From: Mycolicibacterium septicum DSM 44393
Lineage (GTDB): Bacteria; Actinomycetota; Actinomycetes; Mycobacteriales; Mycobacteriaceae
Assembly: GCF_000455325.1 (NCBI RefSeq)
Contig: NZ_HG322951.1
Span: forward strand, 3,982,882 to 4,046,881
Reading direction: 5' to 3'
DNA length: 64,000 nt
In this document: in pieces, positions 41,809 through 50,841 of the stretch
How positions within the stretch are numbered: position 1 is the stretch's first letter
Layout of the letters: every line of letters starts with the position of its first letter
Notes under the pieces: model-generated
What the model saw: only the letters and a program-made list of their open reading frames with translations
Told to the model about the DNA's origin: nothing
The model's database searches: none
Made by a program: the position numbers and the translations under genes

Positions 41809-43962
41809 ATGACTACAACTGCCGACGTCGAGCACGTCGCTCGTACCAGAAGTCCGCGTCGGCGCGTCCTGTCGCGGATCAGCATTCAGTCGAAGCTGCT
41901 GGTGATGCTGTTGATGACCAGCATTCTGTCGGCTGCCATCGTCGGTGCGATCGGATACCAGTCCGGCAGGTCATCCCTTCGTCAGTCGGTATTCGACCGG
42001 CTGACCGAAGTTCGGGAATCACAGACCCGGCAGTTGGAGTCGAAGTTCGCCGATCTCGAGGATTCCCTGATCGTCTACACCCGAGGGACGACGACCATCG
42101 AGGCCGTCGAGGCGTTCTCCGGCGCGTTCGGTCAGCTCGACAACTCGACGATCAACCCGCAGCAGTGGCAGTCGATCGTCAACTACTACAACACCGAGTT
42201 CGAGCCGCAGGAACAGAAGCAGACCGGCGACGCCGTGGACGTGTCCCGACTGCTGCCCACGACCAACGCACAGAAGTACCTACAGGCGTACTACACCGCG
42301 CCGGTCGCCGACCCGGAGAAGGCGATCAGGGTCGACGACGCCCGTGACGGCAGCGCATGGTCGGCCGCGAATGCCCGGTTCAACGACTACTTCCGGGAGA
42401 TCGTCGAACGATTCCAGTTCGAGGATGCGCTCCTGCTCGACACCGCAGGCAACGTCGTCTACACCGCGTACAAGGGCGTCGACCTCGGCACCAACATCGT
42501 CACCGGGCCGTACCGCCAGAGCCTGCTGTCGGACGCGTACGAGAAGACCCTGGCATCGAACGCGGTCGACTATGTCGGGATCACCGACTTCGGTGACTAT
42601 CAACCGGCCGATGAGCCCACGGCCTGGATGATGGCGCCGGTCGGCCCGCCCGGCCGGGTCGAGGGCGTCCTCGCCCTGCAGTTCCCGATCTCCAAGATCA
42701 ACCGGCTCATGACGGCCGACAAACAATGGGAAACCGCCGGGATGGGTGCGACCGGCGAGACGTTCGTGGTGGGTCCCGACGGTTTGATGCGGTCCGATTC
42801 TCGGCTGTTCCTGGAGAATCCGGAGAAGTTCGAACGCGACGTCATCGATGCAGGCACCCCACCGGCGGTGGCGGCGAAATCACTCCGTCAACACGGAACC
42901 ACGCTGGTCCAGCCGGTCGAGACGACAGCGACCCGGTTGGCCCTGCGCGGCCAGACCGGCACCGTGATCGAGGACGACTACCTGGGCAACGAGACGCTGC
43001 AGGCCTACGCACCGGTCAATCTGCAAGGGCTGAACTGGTCGATCATCGCCAAGATAGACACGGCCGAGGCATTCGCTCCCGTATCGGCGTTCACCCGCAC
43101 CCTGGTGTTGTCGACCGTCATCATCACCTTCATCGTGTGTCTGGCCGCCATGATGTTGGCCCGGCTGTTCGTCCGACCCCTACGCCGGCTCGAGGCAGGC
43201 GCCCAGCAGATCGGTGCGGGTGATTACGACATCTCACTGCCGGTGCAGTCGAGGGACGAGTTCGGTGATCTGACAACGGCTTTCAACGACATGAGCCGCA
43301 ATCTGGCGATCAAGGAAGATCTGCTCGCCGAGCAGCGCCGGGAGAACGACCGCCTGCTGCGCACGCTGATGCCGGAGTCGGTGGTGCAGCGCTACCGCGA
43401 CGGCGAGGAGACGATCGCGCAAGACCATCACAACGTAACGGTCCTGTTCGCCGACACCGTCGGGCTCGATGAGCTGACATCGGGCATGCCCTCCGAGGAA
43501 GCGCTGGCCATCGTCAACCGCTTGGTCCACCAATTCGATGCCGCCGCAGACGATCTGGGAGTGGAGCGGGTCCGCACCCTGCGCAACGGTTACTGGGCCA
43601 GCTCCGGGTTGAGCGTCCCGCGGCTCGACAATGTCCGCCGTACCGTCGACTTCGCCCTCGAGATGCAGCGCATCATCGAACGGTTCAACACCGAAGCCGG
43701 GACCGCGCTCAACCTGCGCGCGGGCATCGACACCGGCGCGGTGAGCAGCGGCTTGGTCGGACGCTCGAACCTGGCTTACGACATGTGGGGCTCGGCGGTC
43801 AACCTCGCCTACCGGGTTCAACGGGGCTCACCGCAACCCGGTGTCTACGTCACCGAGCGGGTGTTCGAGGTGATGGGCGATACCCGCGACCTCGAACCGG
43901 CGGGCACTGTGCTCGTCGACGGCGCCGACGAGCCGATCTGGAAACTGCAGGACCGACGATGA
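41809..43962 (+). CDS. Membrane class III nucleotide cyclase with HAMP domain, Rv2435c-like
   Basis: This 717-residue protein has a membrane helix near residue 35, an extracytoplasmic sensor of about 370 residues (Cache-like), a second helix near 430-450, a HAMP segment (RPLRRLEAGAQQIGAGDYD) and a C-terminal class III cyclase domain. The first metal aspartate is present (FADTVG, D549) and the DMWGSAVNLAYR motif keeps Asp, Asn and Arg. The second metal position is Asn593 (LRNGYW) where active enzymes have Asp, and the purine-selecting Lys is Arg589. Activity is therefore doubtful. It is coupled by ATGA to the MscS-type gene. Confidence 0.87.
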   Translation: MTTTADVEHVARTRSPRRRVLSRISIQSKLLVMLLMTSILSAAIVGAIGYQSGRSSLRQSVFDRLTEVRESQTRQLESKFADLEDSLIVYTRGTTTIEAVEAFSGAFGQLDNSTINPQQWQSIVNYYNTEFEPQEQKQTGDAVDVSRLLPTTNAQKYLQAYYTAPVADPEKAIRVDDARDGSAWSAANARFNDYFREIVERFQFEDALLLDTAGNVVYTAYKGVDLGTNIVTGPYRQSLLSDAYEKTLASNAVDYVGITDFGDYQPADEPTAWMMAPVGPPGRVEGVLALQFPISKINRLMTADKQWETAGMGATGETFVVGPDGLMRSDSRLFLENPEKFERDVIDAGTPPAVAAKSLRQHGTTLVQPVETTATRLALRGQTGTVIEDDYLGNETLQAYAPVNLQGLNWSIIAKIDTAEAFAPVSAFTRTLVLSTVIITFIVCLAAMMLARLFVRPLRRLEAGAQQIGAGDYDISLPVQSRDEFGDLTTAFNDMSRNLAIKEDLLAEQRRENDRLLRTLMPESVVQRYRDGEETIAQDHHNVTVLFADTVGLDELTSGMPSEEALAIVNRLVHQFDAAADDLGVERVRTLRNGYWASSGLSVPRLDNVRRTVDFALEMQRIIERFNTEAGTALNLRAGIDTGAVSSGLVGRSNLAYDMWGSAVNLAYRVQRGSPQPGVYVTERVFEVMGDTRDLEPAGTVLVDGADEPIWKLQDRR

Positions 43963-45359
43963 CCGGCCTGCTCGACGCTCCCTGGTTCTACTGGGCGATC
44001 GGCGTCGCGGTCGGATTTCCCGTCTGCCTGGTGCTCCTGACCGAGCTCCACAACGCGCTCCGGAGACGGGGTAGCTTCCTGGCCGGCCCGGTGCACCTGG
44101 TCCGGACCTACATCCTGCCGCTGGGCGCGCTGCTCATCCTGCTGATCCAGGCGATGCAGATCTCCGGGGAAACCACGCCGGTGCGGATTGTGGCGACGGT
44201 GTTCGGCTTCGTCGTCCTGGTTCTGTTGCTGTCCGGACTCAACGCGACACTGTTCCAGAGCGCTCCGGAAGGCAGTTGGCGCAAGCGTATTCCGTCGATC
44301 TTCCTCGACGTCGCCCGGTTCGCACTGATCGCCATCGGCATCGGTTTGATCTTCGCCTACATCTGGGGCGCCAACATCGGCGGGCTTTTCACGGCCCTGG
44401 GAGTGTCGTCGATCGTGCTGGGCCTCGCCCTGCAGAACTCGGTCGGCCAGATCATCTCCGGGCTGCTGGTGCTGTTCGAGCAGCCGTTCCAAATCGGTGA
44501 CTGGGTCGATGCGCCCTCGGCGCGCGGGCGCGTGGTGGAGGTGAACTGGCGGGCAACCCATATCGACACCGGAAGCGGCCTGCAGGTGATCCCGAACTCC
44601 GTGCTGGCCGGCGGGTCGTTCACCAACCTGAGCCGCCCGTCAGGCGCGCACACGATTTCTGTGATCACCGTGTTCGCCGTCGACGATGCCCCCGACGAGG
44701 TCTGCCGCGTGCTCAACGAAGTGGGCCGCCGCCTACCTCAACTACGAAGCGACGGAACGGTATCCACCGTTGCGGCCGGCTCGTTGCAGTACAAGACGCT
44801 GATCCCGCTGCACTCGCCCGCCGACGATTTCAGCGCGAGATCCACGTTCCTGCGCTGGACGTGGTACGCCTCGCGGCGTGCCGGTCTGCACCTGGACGAG
44901 GCCGAGGACGAGTTCGAGACCAGCGAACGCGTCGAGCAGACGCTCCGTCTGATCGCACCGACACTCCGCCTGAGCGCCGAGGATCAGCAGGATCTGGCAG
45001 CGTACGTCCGTCTCACCCGCTTCGGCACGGACGAGATCATCCAGGTCGTCGGTCAGGTTCCCAAGAAGATGACGTTCGTCGTCGCCGGCACGGTGCAGCT
45101 GGCGGTGGCCGACGCAGACGATCTGTTCGTCCCGGTCCTCACCCTGGAACAGGGTGACTTCCTCGGGCAGACCGCGCTGACCCGCGAGCCGGTCATCACG
45201 ACGGCATACGCGCTGACAGAGGTCACCGTGGCGCAGTTCGACCGCGAGTGCATCGAGGATCTGGTGGCGCGCAAGCCGGTACTGCTGCAGGACATCGGCC
45301 GGGCGATCGAGGAGCGCCGGGCCAGCGTCAGGCAGGCGCTCGGCGCGGCCGCTCGCTGA
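43959..45359 (+). CDS. MscS-family channel with cyclic-nucleotide-binding-like domain, Rv2434c-like
   Basis: The 466-residue product has about four membrane helices, the MscS pore region GLFTALGVSSIVLGLALQNSVGQIISG and beta domain (FQIGDWVDAPSARGRVVEVNWRAT). From about residue 330 it continues into a cNMP-binding fold (FVVAGTVQLAVAD, LEQGDFLGQTALTREPV). The phosphate-binding cassette has Gln for the usual Glu and no Arg, so cAMP binding is uncertain. With the upstream cyclase it forms a sensor-channel pair as in Rv2435c/Rv2434c. Confidence 0.88.
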   Translation: MTGLLDAPWFYWAIGVAVGFPVCLVLLTELHNALRRRGSFLAGPVHLVRTYILPLGALLILLIQAMQISGETTPVRIVATVFGFVVLVLLLSGLNATLFQSAPEGSWRKRIPSIFLDVARFALIAIGIGLIFAYIWGANIGGLFTALGVSSIVLGLALQNSVGQIISGLLVLFEQPFQIGDWVDAPSARGRVVEVNWRATHIDTGSGLQVIPNSVLAGGSFTNLSRPSGAHTISVITVFAVDDAPDEVCRVLNEVGRRLPQLRSDGTVSTVAAGSLQYKTLIPLHSPADDFSARSTFLRWTWYASRRAGLHLDEAEDEFETSERVEQTLRLIAPTLRLSAEDQQDLAAYVRLTRFGTDEIIQVVGQVPKKMTFVVAGTVQLAVADADDLFVPVLTLEQGDFLGQTALTREPVITTAYALTEVTVAQFDRECIEDLVARKPVLLQDIGRAIEERRASVRQALGAAAR

Positions 45360-45521
45360 ATGTCGTCGCCGAGGGTCTCGGCGCCGAGTTCCAACCGTTA
45401 GTAAACCGCGATCTGCATGTGCGGTGTTGTTACGCGTGTGACTGATGGGACGCGTGTTTCACTACGGAAGCAAGCGGCAAACTGCTTGGGATACGTGCAG
45501 AAAGGACGGTTGGTTGCCGTT

Positions 45522-46517
45522 ATGAAGTTCCTCAACAAGATTCGCGGAGCGTGGACGCGCCGACTGGCGGCGGGGGCAATGGCAGCCGCCACCCTGCCCG
45601 CGCTGATCGGTCTCGCAGGAGGTTCGGCGACCGCTGGCGCATTCTCCCGCCCGGGCCTGCCCGTCGAGTACCTCGACGTGTTCTCCCCGTCGATGAACCG
45701 CAACATCCGCGTTCAGTTCCAGGGCGGCGGACCGCACGCGGTCTACCTGCTCGACGGCTTGCGCGCCCAGGACGATTACAACGGCTGGGACATCAACACC
45801 GCCGCATTCGAGTGGTACAACGGGTCCGGCCTGTCGACGATCATGCCGGTCGGCGGACAGTCCAGCTTCTACACCGACTGGTACCAGCCCTCGAAGGGCA
45901 ACGGCCAGGACTACACCTACAAGTGGGAGACGTTCCTGACGAACGAGCTCCCGGCCTGGCTGGCCGCCAACCGTGGCGTTTCCCAGACCGGCAACGCGGT
46001 CGTCGGTATCTCGATGGCGGGCAGCGCGGCGCTGACCTACGCGATCTATCACCCGCAGCAGTTCATCTACGCCGGAACGCTTTCGGGCTTCCTCAACCCC
46101 TCCGAGGGCTGGTGGCCCATGCTGATCGGGCTGTCGATGAACGACGCAGGCGGGTACAACGCCGAGAGCATGTGGGGGCCGTCGACCGACGCGGCCTGGA
46201 AGCGCAATGACCCGATGGTCAACATCAACCAGCTGGTCGCCAACAACACCCGCATCTGGATCTACTGCGGCACCGGAACCCCGTCGGACCTCGACTCCGG
46301 TGACAATGGCGCCAATCTGATGGCAGCCCAGTTCCTCGAAGGGCTGACGCTGCGTACCAACAACACCTTCCGGGACAACTACATCGCCGCCGGCGGCACC
46401 AACGGGGTGTTCAACTTCCCGGCCAACGGCACTCACAGCTGGGGCTACTGGGGACAGCAGCTGCAGCAGATGAAGCCCGACATCCAGCGGGTGCTCGGCG
46501 CACAGTCGGCCACCTAG
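45522..46517 (+). CDS. Antigen 85 family mycolyltransferase
   Basis: The 331-residue protein has a signal peptide ending GSATAG, then AFSRPGLPVEYLDVFSPSM and the fibronectin-binding region. The alpha/beta-hydrolase triad is in place: nucleophile Ser164 in GISMAG and His305 in NGTHSWGYW. Ag85 enzymes transfer mycolic acids to trehalose and arabinogalactan outside the membrane. Parts read like Ag85C (DIKV-type start, NPSEGWWP) and others like Ag85A/B, so I leave the fbp letter open. A hairpin terminator follows. Confidence 0.93.
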   Translation: MKFLNKIRGAWTRRLAAGAMAAATLPALIGLAGGSATAGAFSRPGLPVEYLDVFSPSMNRNIRVQFQGGGPHAVYLLDGLRAQDDYNGWDINTAAFEWYNGSGLSTIMPVGGQSSFYTDWYQPSKGNGQDYTYKWETFLTNELPAWLAANRGVSQTGNAVVGISMAGSAALTYAIYHPQQFIYAGTLSGFLNPSEGWWPMLIGLSMNDAGGYNAESMWGPSTDAAWKRNDPMVNINQLVANNTRIWIYCGTGTPSDLDSGDNGANLMAAQFLEGLTLRTNNTFRDNYIAAGGTNGVFNFPANGTHSWGYWGQQLQQMKPDIQRVLGAQSAT

Positions 46518-46531
46518 AAGACCACCCACCC

Positions 46532-46566
46532 AGGGAGCCTGTCGTCACCCCTACGGCAGGCTCCCT
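46532..46566 (+). terminator. Hairpin terminator after the antigen 85 gene
   Basis: AGGGAGCCTG (46532-46541) pairs with CAGGCTCCCT (46557-46566), a perfect 10-bp stem 14 bp after the stop. There is no long T run, as is common in mycobacteria. Confidence 0.6.
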
Positions 46567-46581
46567 GCTCTGTGTCCGGAG

Positions 46582-46587
46582 TACGTT
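46582..46587 (+). promoter_or_regulatory. -10 hexamer of the molybdopterin oxidoreductase gene
   Basis: TACGTT ends 7 nt before the ATG at 46595; no ribosome site, so probably leaderless. Confidence 0.4.
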
Positions 46588-46594
46588 GGTGACG

Positions 46595-48156
46595 ATGACT
46601 GAGTCCTCGTCGAGGTCCTCGTCCGGGCCCTCGCCGACTGCCCGGATGCTCGGCGGAGTTGCGGCCGCCGCGGTCTCGCTCGGTGTCGCGGCGGTTGTCG
46701 GCATTCCGTTCCCGACTCTGGCCCAACCGCTCGGTGCGGTCGGCGCGGTGATCGTCGACCGCACACCGGGCCCCGTCAAAGAGTTGGTGATCCAAACCCT
46801 CGGCGGCCTGGACAAGCTCTTCCTCGCCGTCGTCGTCCTGGTGGCGATCGCAGCCATCGCCGCCATCGCCGCGACCTACGAAACCCGGCGCAGGCCGGTC
46901 GGCAGCATGATCTTCGTCATCGCAGGACTTCTCGGCTGTGCCGCCGTGCTCTCGCGGCCGGGCGCGGCCCTGCCCGACATCGTGCCGACGGTGGTGGGCA
47001 CCGCATGCGGCGTGGCGGTGCTGCGTCTCCTTGCGCGGCTGTGGACGGCCCCCGAGACCGGTCACGCCGACGGCGGTGACGAACCCGACGTCACCCGAAG
47101 ACTGTGGCTGGCCACCGGCGGTCTGCTGGCCTTCGGGCGGCGAGCGGGCTGCTCGGTGTCGTCGTCGGCCGCCTGACCAATTCCGTGGCGGCCGAACGCG
47201 ATGTCTCGGTGATCCCGCGTCCGCGCATACCCGCTCCGCCGATACCGGCCGGCGTGCAACCGAAAGATGTTGCCCTGCCGAGTTTCATCACCGATGGTGC
47301 CGACTTCTACCGGGTGGACACCGCGCTTTCCGTTCCCCAGCTGAGCCGCGACGAATGGCGGCTGCGCATTCACGGCATGGTGGATCGCGAGATCACCTAC
47401 AGCTTCGCCGACCTGGACCGATTCGAGGCGATCGAGAAGGCGGTGACGCTGACCTGCGTGTCCAATCCGGTTGGTGGCGAATATATCTCGACGGGCATGT
47501 GGACCGGTTATCGATTGACCGACCTGCTGCAGGCAGCCGGGGTCTCCCCCGATGCGGACATGTTGCTGTCGACGTCGGTCGACGGTTTCACGGTCGGCAC
47601 GCCGGTGGAGGCCCTGCGCGACGGCCGGGATGCGATGTTGGCCGTCGGCCTCAACGGGCAGCCGCTACCCGTCATACACGGCTACCCGGCCAGGCTGGTG
47701 GTCGCCGGACTCTACGGCTATGTGTCGGCCACCAAATGGGTCACCGACCTGGAGCTGACCCGCTTCGACCGGGCAGAGGCGTATTGGACCAGGCAGGGCT
47801 GGGCAGCGCGCGGCCCGATCAAGACCGAGTCGCGCATCGACGTGCCGAAACGCGGCCAGCAGATCGCTTCCGGGGCCACGACCTTCGGCGGAGTCGCGTG
47901 GGCGCAGAACCGCGGCGTACGCGGCGTCGAGGTCCGAATCGACGACGGCCCATGGCAACCCGCCCAACTCGGGGACGCCTATTCCGACGAGACCTGGCGA
48001 TTGTGGAGTTTCGGATGGCAGGCGGACAGCCCAGGCGAGCACACCATCACGGTGCGGGCCACCGACAACACCGGCGCGGTCCAGACCTCGGACGAAGCCC
48101 CAACCGTGCCCGATGGCGCCACGGGTTGGCATTCGGTGAACTTCACTGTGGCATGA
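46595..48156 (+). pseudogene. Membrane-anchored sulfite-oxidase-type molybdopterin oxidoreductase, frameshifted
   Basis: The N-terminal frame (46595-47176) encodes four hydrophobic segments ending VTRRLWLATGGLLAFG and then runs into an out-of-frame tail. The C-terminal frame, open to 48156, continues SGLLGVVVGRLTNS into a sulfite-oxidase/YedY-type domain (VTLTCVSNPVGGEYISTG with the molybdenum cysteine, and a C-terminal dimer domain). The join lies at 47132-47142 in a GGGCGGC run and is explained by loss of one base. Relatives are one polypeptide of about 500 residues. Either a null allele or a sequencing error; the C-terminal part alone lacks a good start. Confidence 0.82.
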
Positions 48157-48165
48157 CGCCGAGAT

Positions 48166-48366
48166 CTACTTGCGGGAGAGCTTGCGCCAACTGACGGCGG
48201 AGATCACGACACCGATCAGCGCGGTGATCGGGCCGATGACCGACCAGGTGGTGGTGTTGCTCATCGGGCTGCCCTGCAGCACACCGAATCCTTGCAGCGC
48301 CCAGATCAGGCCGAACAGCGCCACGATCACACCGATCGCGAATGTCACGACGAATCCCCGGTTCAT
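48166..48366 (-). CDS. Small two-helix membrane protein
   Basis: A 66-residue protein with two membrane helices (GFVVTFAIGVIVALFGLIWAL and SVIGPITALIGVVISAVSW) and a basic tail RKLSRK. Ribosome site weak. Found between the broken oxidoreductase and an SDR gene. Unknown function. Confidence 0.65.
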   Translation of the reverse strand: MNRGFVVTFAIGVIVALFGLIWALQGFGVLQGSPMSNTTTWSVIGPITALIGVVISAVSWRKLSRK

Positions 48367-48405
48367 AGTTGGATGCTACGCGTCACGAACAATGAGGTGG
48401 CTGCA

Positions 48406-49152
48406 TCAACCCTGCACGGTGGGCCGCAGGACGATCTCGCCGATCTCGACATCGGGCGGCTGCTCGATCGCGAAGGCCACCGCACGCGCCACCGCCTCGG
48501 GTGGAAGGCCGAATTCGTCCATATTGGAACGTATCCGGGCGCGCAGCACGGGATCGTCTATCGAACCGTCGAGCTCTGTGCGGACGAACCCGGGCGAGAT
48601 CGAGGTGGTCCGGATGACACCGTCGGTGGATTCCTGCCGCAGCGCCTCCATGACGGTCCGTACCGCATTCTTGGTCGCCGCGTAGACGCCCATGTCCGGC
48701 ACGATCTTCAATCCGGCGGTGGACACCGTGGTGACGAAATGCCCGTGGCCCTGGCGCCGGAACACCGGTGCGGCCGCTGCGATTCCGTGCAACACGCCGC
48801 GCAGGTTGACGTCGATCATCGCCGACCACCCGTCGACGTCACCATCGGACAGCGGCCCGATCTTGCTGATGCCCGCATTGTTCACCAGCACATCCAGCCC
48901 GCCGAACTCGTTCGTCGCCGTCTCGACGAGCGTCTCGACATCACGCCGGCGGGTGACGTCGACAGAAAGCGCGACCGCGTGCGATCCCGCGGCCACGAGT
49001 TCGGCGGCGAGCCGGTCCAGACGATCTTTCCGCCTGGCACCCAGGACCAACCTCGCTCCCCGCGCTGCCAGCAGGCGTGCCGTCGCTTCACCGATGCCGC
49101 TACTGGCTCCGGTGACCGCGACCACCGTGTCGGCGATCGGGTCACCGGTCAC
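48406..49152 (-). CDS. Short-chain dehydrogenase/reductase
   Basis: A classical 248-residue SDR: TGASSGIGEATARLLA for the cofactor, NNAGIS, and the catalytic Ser plus YAATK (Tyr-x3-Lys). Residues after the first strand (GARRKDRL) favour NADP(H). Its ATG overlaps the stop of the quinone-reductase-like gene by 4 bp, so the two form an operon. Substrate unknown. Confidence 0.9.
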   Translation of the reverse strand: MTGDPIADTVVAVTGASSGIGEATARLLAARGARLVLGARRKDRLDRLAAELVAAGSHAVALSVDVTRRRDVETLVETATNEFGGLDVLVNNAGISKIGPLSDGDVDGWSAMIDVNLRGVLHGIAAAAPVFRRQGHGHFVTTVSTAGLKIVPDMGVYAATKNAVRTVMEALRQESTDGVIRTTSISPGFVRTELDGSIDDPVLRARIRSNMDEFGLPPEAVARAVAFAIEQPPDVEIGEIVLRPTVQG

Positions 49153-50075
49153 GGCCGTAGCACCAATTTCCCTCTGGTATGCCGCTTTTCCAGCTCGGTG
49201 TACGCGGCGCGGACGTCGTCGAGGGCGAACACCTCGGCGATCGGCACGTCGAGTTCGCCGGTGGCGGCGAGACCCGCCAACTCGGCGATGATCGCGATGT
49301 CAGCACCCTCGGCGTTGCCGGCACCCTGGACACCGAACTCCGCGATGGCGCCGAAGTCGATGATGGTGTCGACGCGCTCGGGCGCGACACCCAATTCCTC
49401 GACGGCCAGCTTCACGTATCCGCCGCCGAAGAAATCGAGGAAGGCATCGACACGACCCGACGGGGACGCGGCGCGGAGCCGGGCCGCCAGATCGTCGCCG
49501 TAGTTGACCGGGACGACGCCGTGCGCCGTCAGCCACTCATCGTTTCCCGACCCGGCGATGCCGAGCACGGTGGCGCCGGCGCGCTTGGCGAGCTGCACCG
49601 CGATGGTGCCGACACCACCCGCGGCACCCGCGATCGCGACAGTGTCCCCGGGTTGCAGCCGCACGGCCCGCACGGCCGCGTATGCCGTGGCACCCACGAC
49701 ATACAGCGATCCGGCGACCTCCCACGGCAGGCCCGGCGGTTTGGGAGCCAGCTGGGTAGCGGGCACGGTCACATACTCGGCGTGGCTGGCGCGGTCGTCG
49801 GTGAATCCGAGCACCTCGTCGCCGACGTCGAATCCGCTCACACCGGGCCCGAGTTCGGCCACCACGCCCGCCAGGTCGCTGCCTTCGCCTGACGGAAAGG
49901 CGGCCGGGAACCGGTCGTGCAGCGCGCCACGGCGAATCATGGCCTCGCCCGGGTTGATTCCAGCAGCACGGACCCGCACGAGCACCTCGCCTGCCGCCGG
50001 AACGGGCCTCGGCACGTCACGCACCTGCAGGACGTCGATCCCGCCGTATTCATCGAATTGGACTGCTTTGCTCAT
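49149..50075 (-). CDS. Zinc-free MDR/quinone oxidoreductase-like
   Basis: A 308-residue medium-chain dehydrogenase/reductase with GroES-like N-terminus (GEVLVRVRAAGINPGEAMIRRG) and the NADPH-binding AGAAGGVGTIAVQLAKRAGA. The zinc ligands of alcohol dehydrogenases are absent, typical of quinone/enone reductases. First gene of the two-gene operon with the SDR. Likely reduces a quinone or alkenal. Confidence 0.9.
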   Translation of the reverse strand: MSKAVQFDEYGGIDVLQVRDVPRPVPAAGEVLVRVRAAGINPGEAMIRRGALHDRFPAAFPSGEGSDLAGVVAELGPGVSGFDVGDEVLGFTDDRASHAEYVTVPATQLAPKPPGLPWEVAGSLYVVGATAYAAVRAVRLQPGDTVAIAGAAGGVGTIAVQLAKRAGATVLGIAGSGNDEWLTAHGVVPVNYGDDLAARLRAASPSGRVDAFLDFFGGGYVKLAVEELGVAPERVDTIIDFGAIAEFGVQGAGNAEGADIAIIAELAGLAATGELDVPIAEVFALDDVRAAYTELEKRHTRGKLVLRP

Positions 50076-50174
50076 GTTTCCTTACGACGAACCAGCCGCC
50101 GCAAACATTCCGCCGGATCCGCCTCCCCCGCAGCGCACAGTGAAGTCACAGGGTTTGTCCATATCTTCACGGTG

Positions 50175-50813
50175 GTGAGCCAAGATCACTCACTGCGCCC
50201 CGTCATGCGGGGCATCCTCCTCGATGTCGCTCCTCCACTGATCGCCTACTACGGGCTGCGCGCCGCCGGTGTCTCCGAGTACGCCGCACTGCTGACGGGC
50301 ACCGTGGTCGCGGGGATCAAGGTCTCCTATGACGCGATCAGGGCGCGCCGGCTCGATCCGTTCGCGGGCTATCTGATGCTCAGCTTCGGTCTGAGCCTCG
50401 CGGTGGGCCTGGCAACCTCGGACGCCCGGATGCTGATGGCGGGTAACACCCTCGTCGGCGGCGTCGGCGCGGTGGTTTTCCTCGGCAGTTGTTTCATCGG
50501 CACACCGCTGACCCAGATCGTCGCCGAACGGGTCCGGCCCGCCTCCGACGAGGCTGTCGAACCCGGCGAGGCGGCGTTCCGGCGCCGGGTCCACGTTTCG
50601 CTCTCAGCGATGTGGGGCATCGGCCTGCTGATCGGGATGTTGATCAGCCTTGCGATCATCTTCTCCCTGGCCATAGACGTCGCGAACGGTGTGAACACGG
50701 TCGTTTCGCTGGGTTTCACGGCCCTGCTGATGGCGGCGACCGTGGTGGTGGCCAAGCGGGCCAGGGCCAAGGGGGAACTCCTCCGGGAACAAACGGGAGC
50801 CCGCCAAGGTTGA
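50175..50813 (+). CDS. VC0807-like membrane protein
   Basis: About 212 residues and five or six helices, with LLDVAPPLIAYYGLRAAGVSEYAALL at the start, as in the VC0807/DUF3159-type family of actinobacterial membrane proteins. Adjacent in-frame GTGs at 50172 and 50175 are both possible. Function unknown. It ends 28 bp before lon in the same direction. Confidence 0.75.
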   Translation: MSQDHSLRPVMRGILLDVAPPLIAYYGLRAAGVSEYAALLTGTVVAGIKVSYDAIRARRLDPFAGYLMLSFGLSLAVGLATSDARMLMAGNTLVGGVGAVVFLGSCFIGTPLTQIVAERVRPASDEAVEPGEAAFRRRVHVSLSAMWGIGLLIGMLISLAIIFSLAIDVANGVNTVVSLGFTALLMAATVVVAKRARAKGELLREQTGARQG

Positions 50814-50841
50814 GCGCATCAGACTGAACTTTGGAGGTGTG

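Noticed and set aside
47104..48156. Independent catalytic oxidoreductase gene or programmed frameshift
   Set aside because: No ribosome site or signal, no recognisable slippery heptamer and stimulator at 47132-47142; loss of one base explains it.
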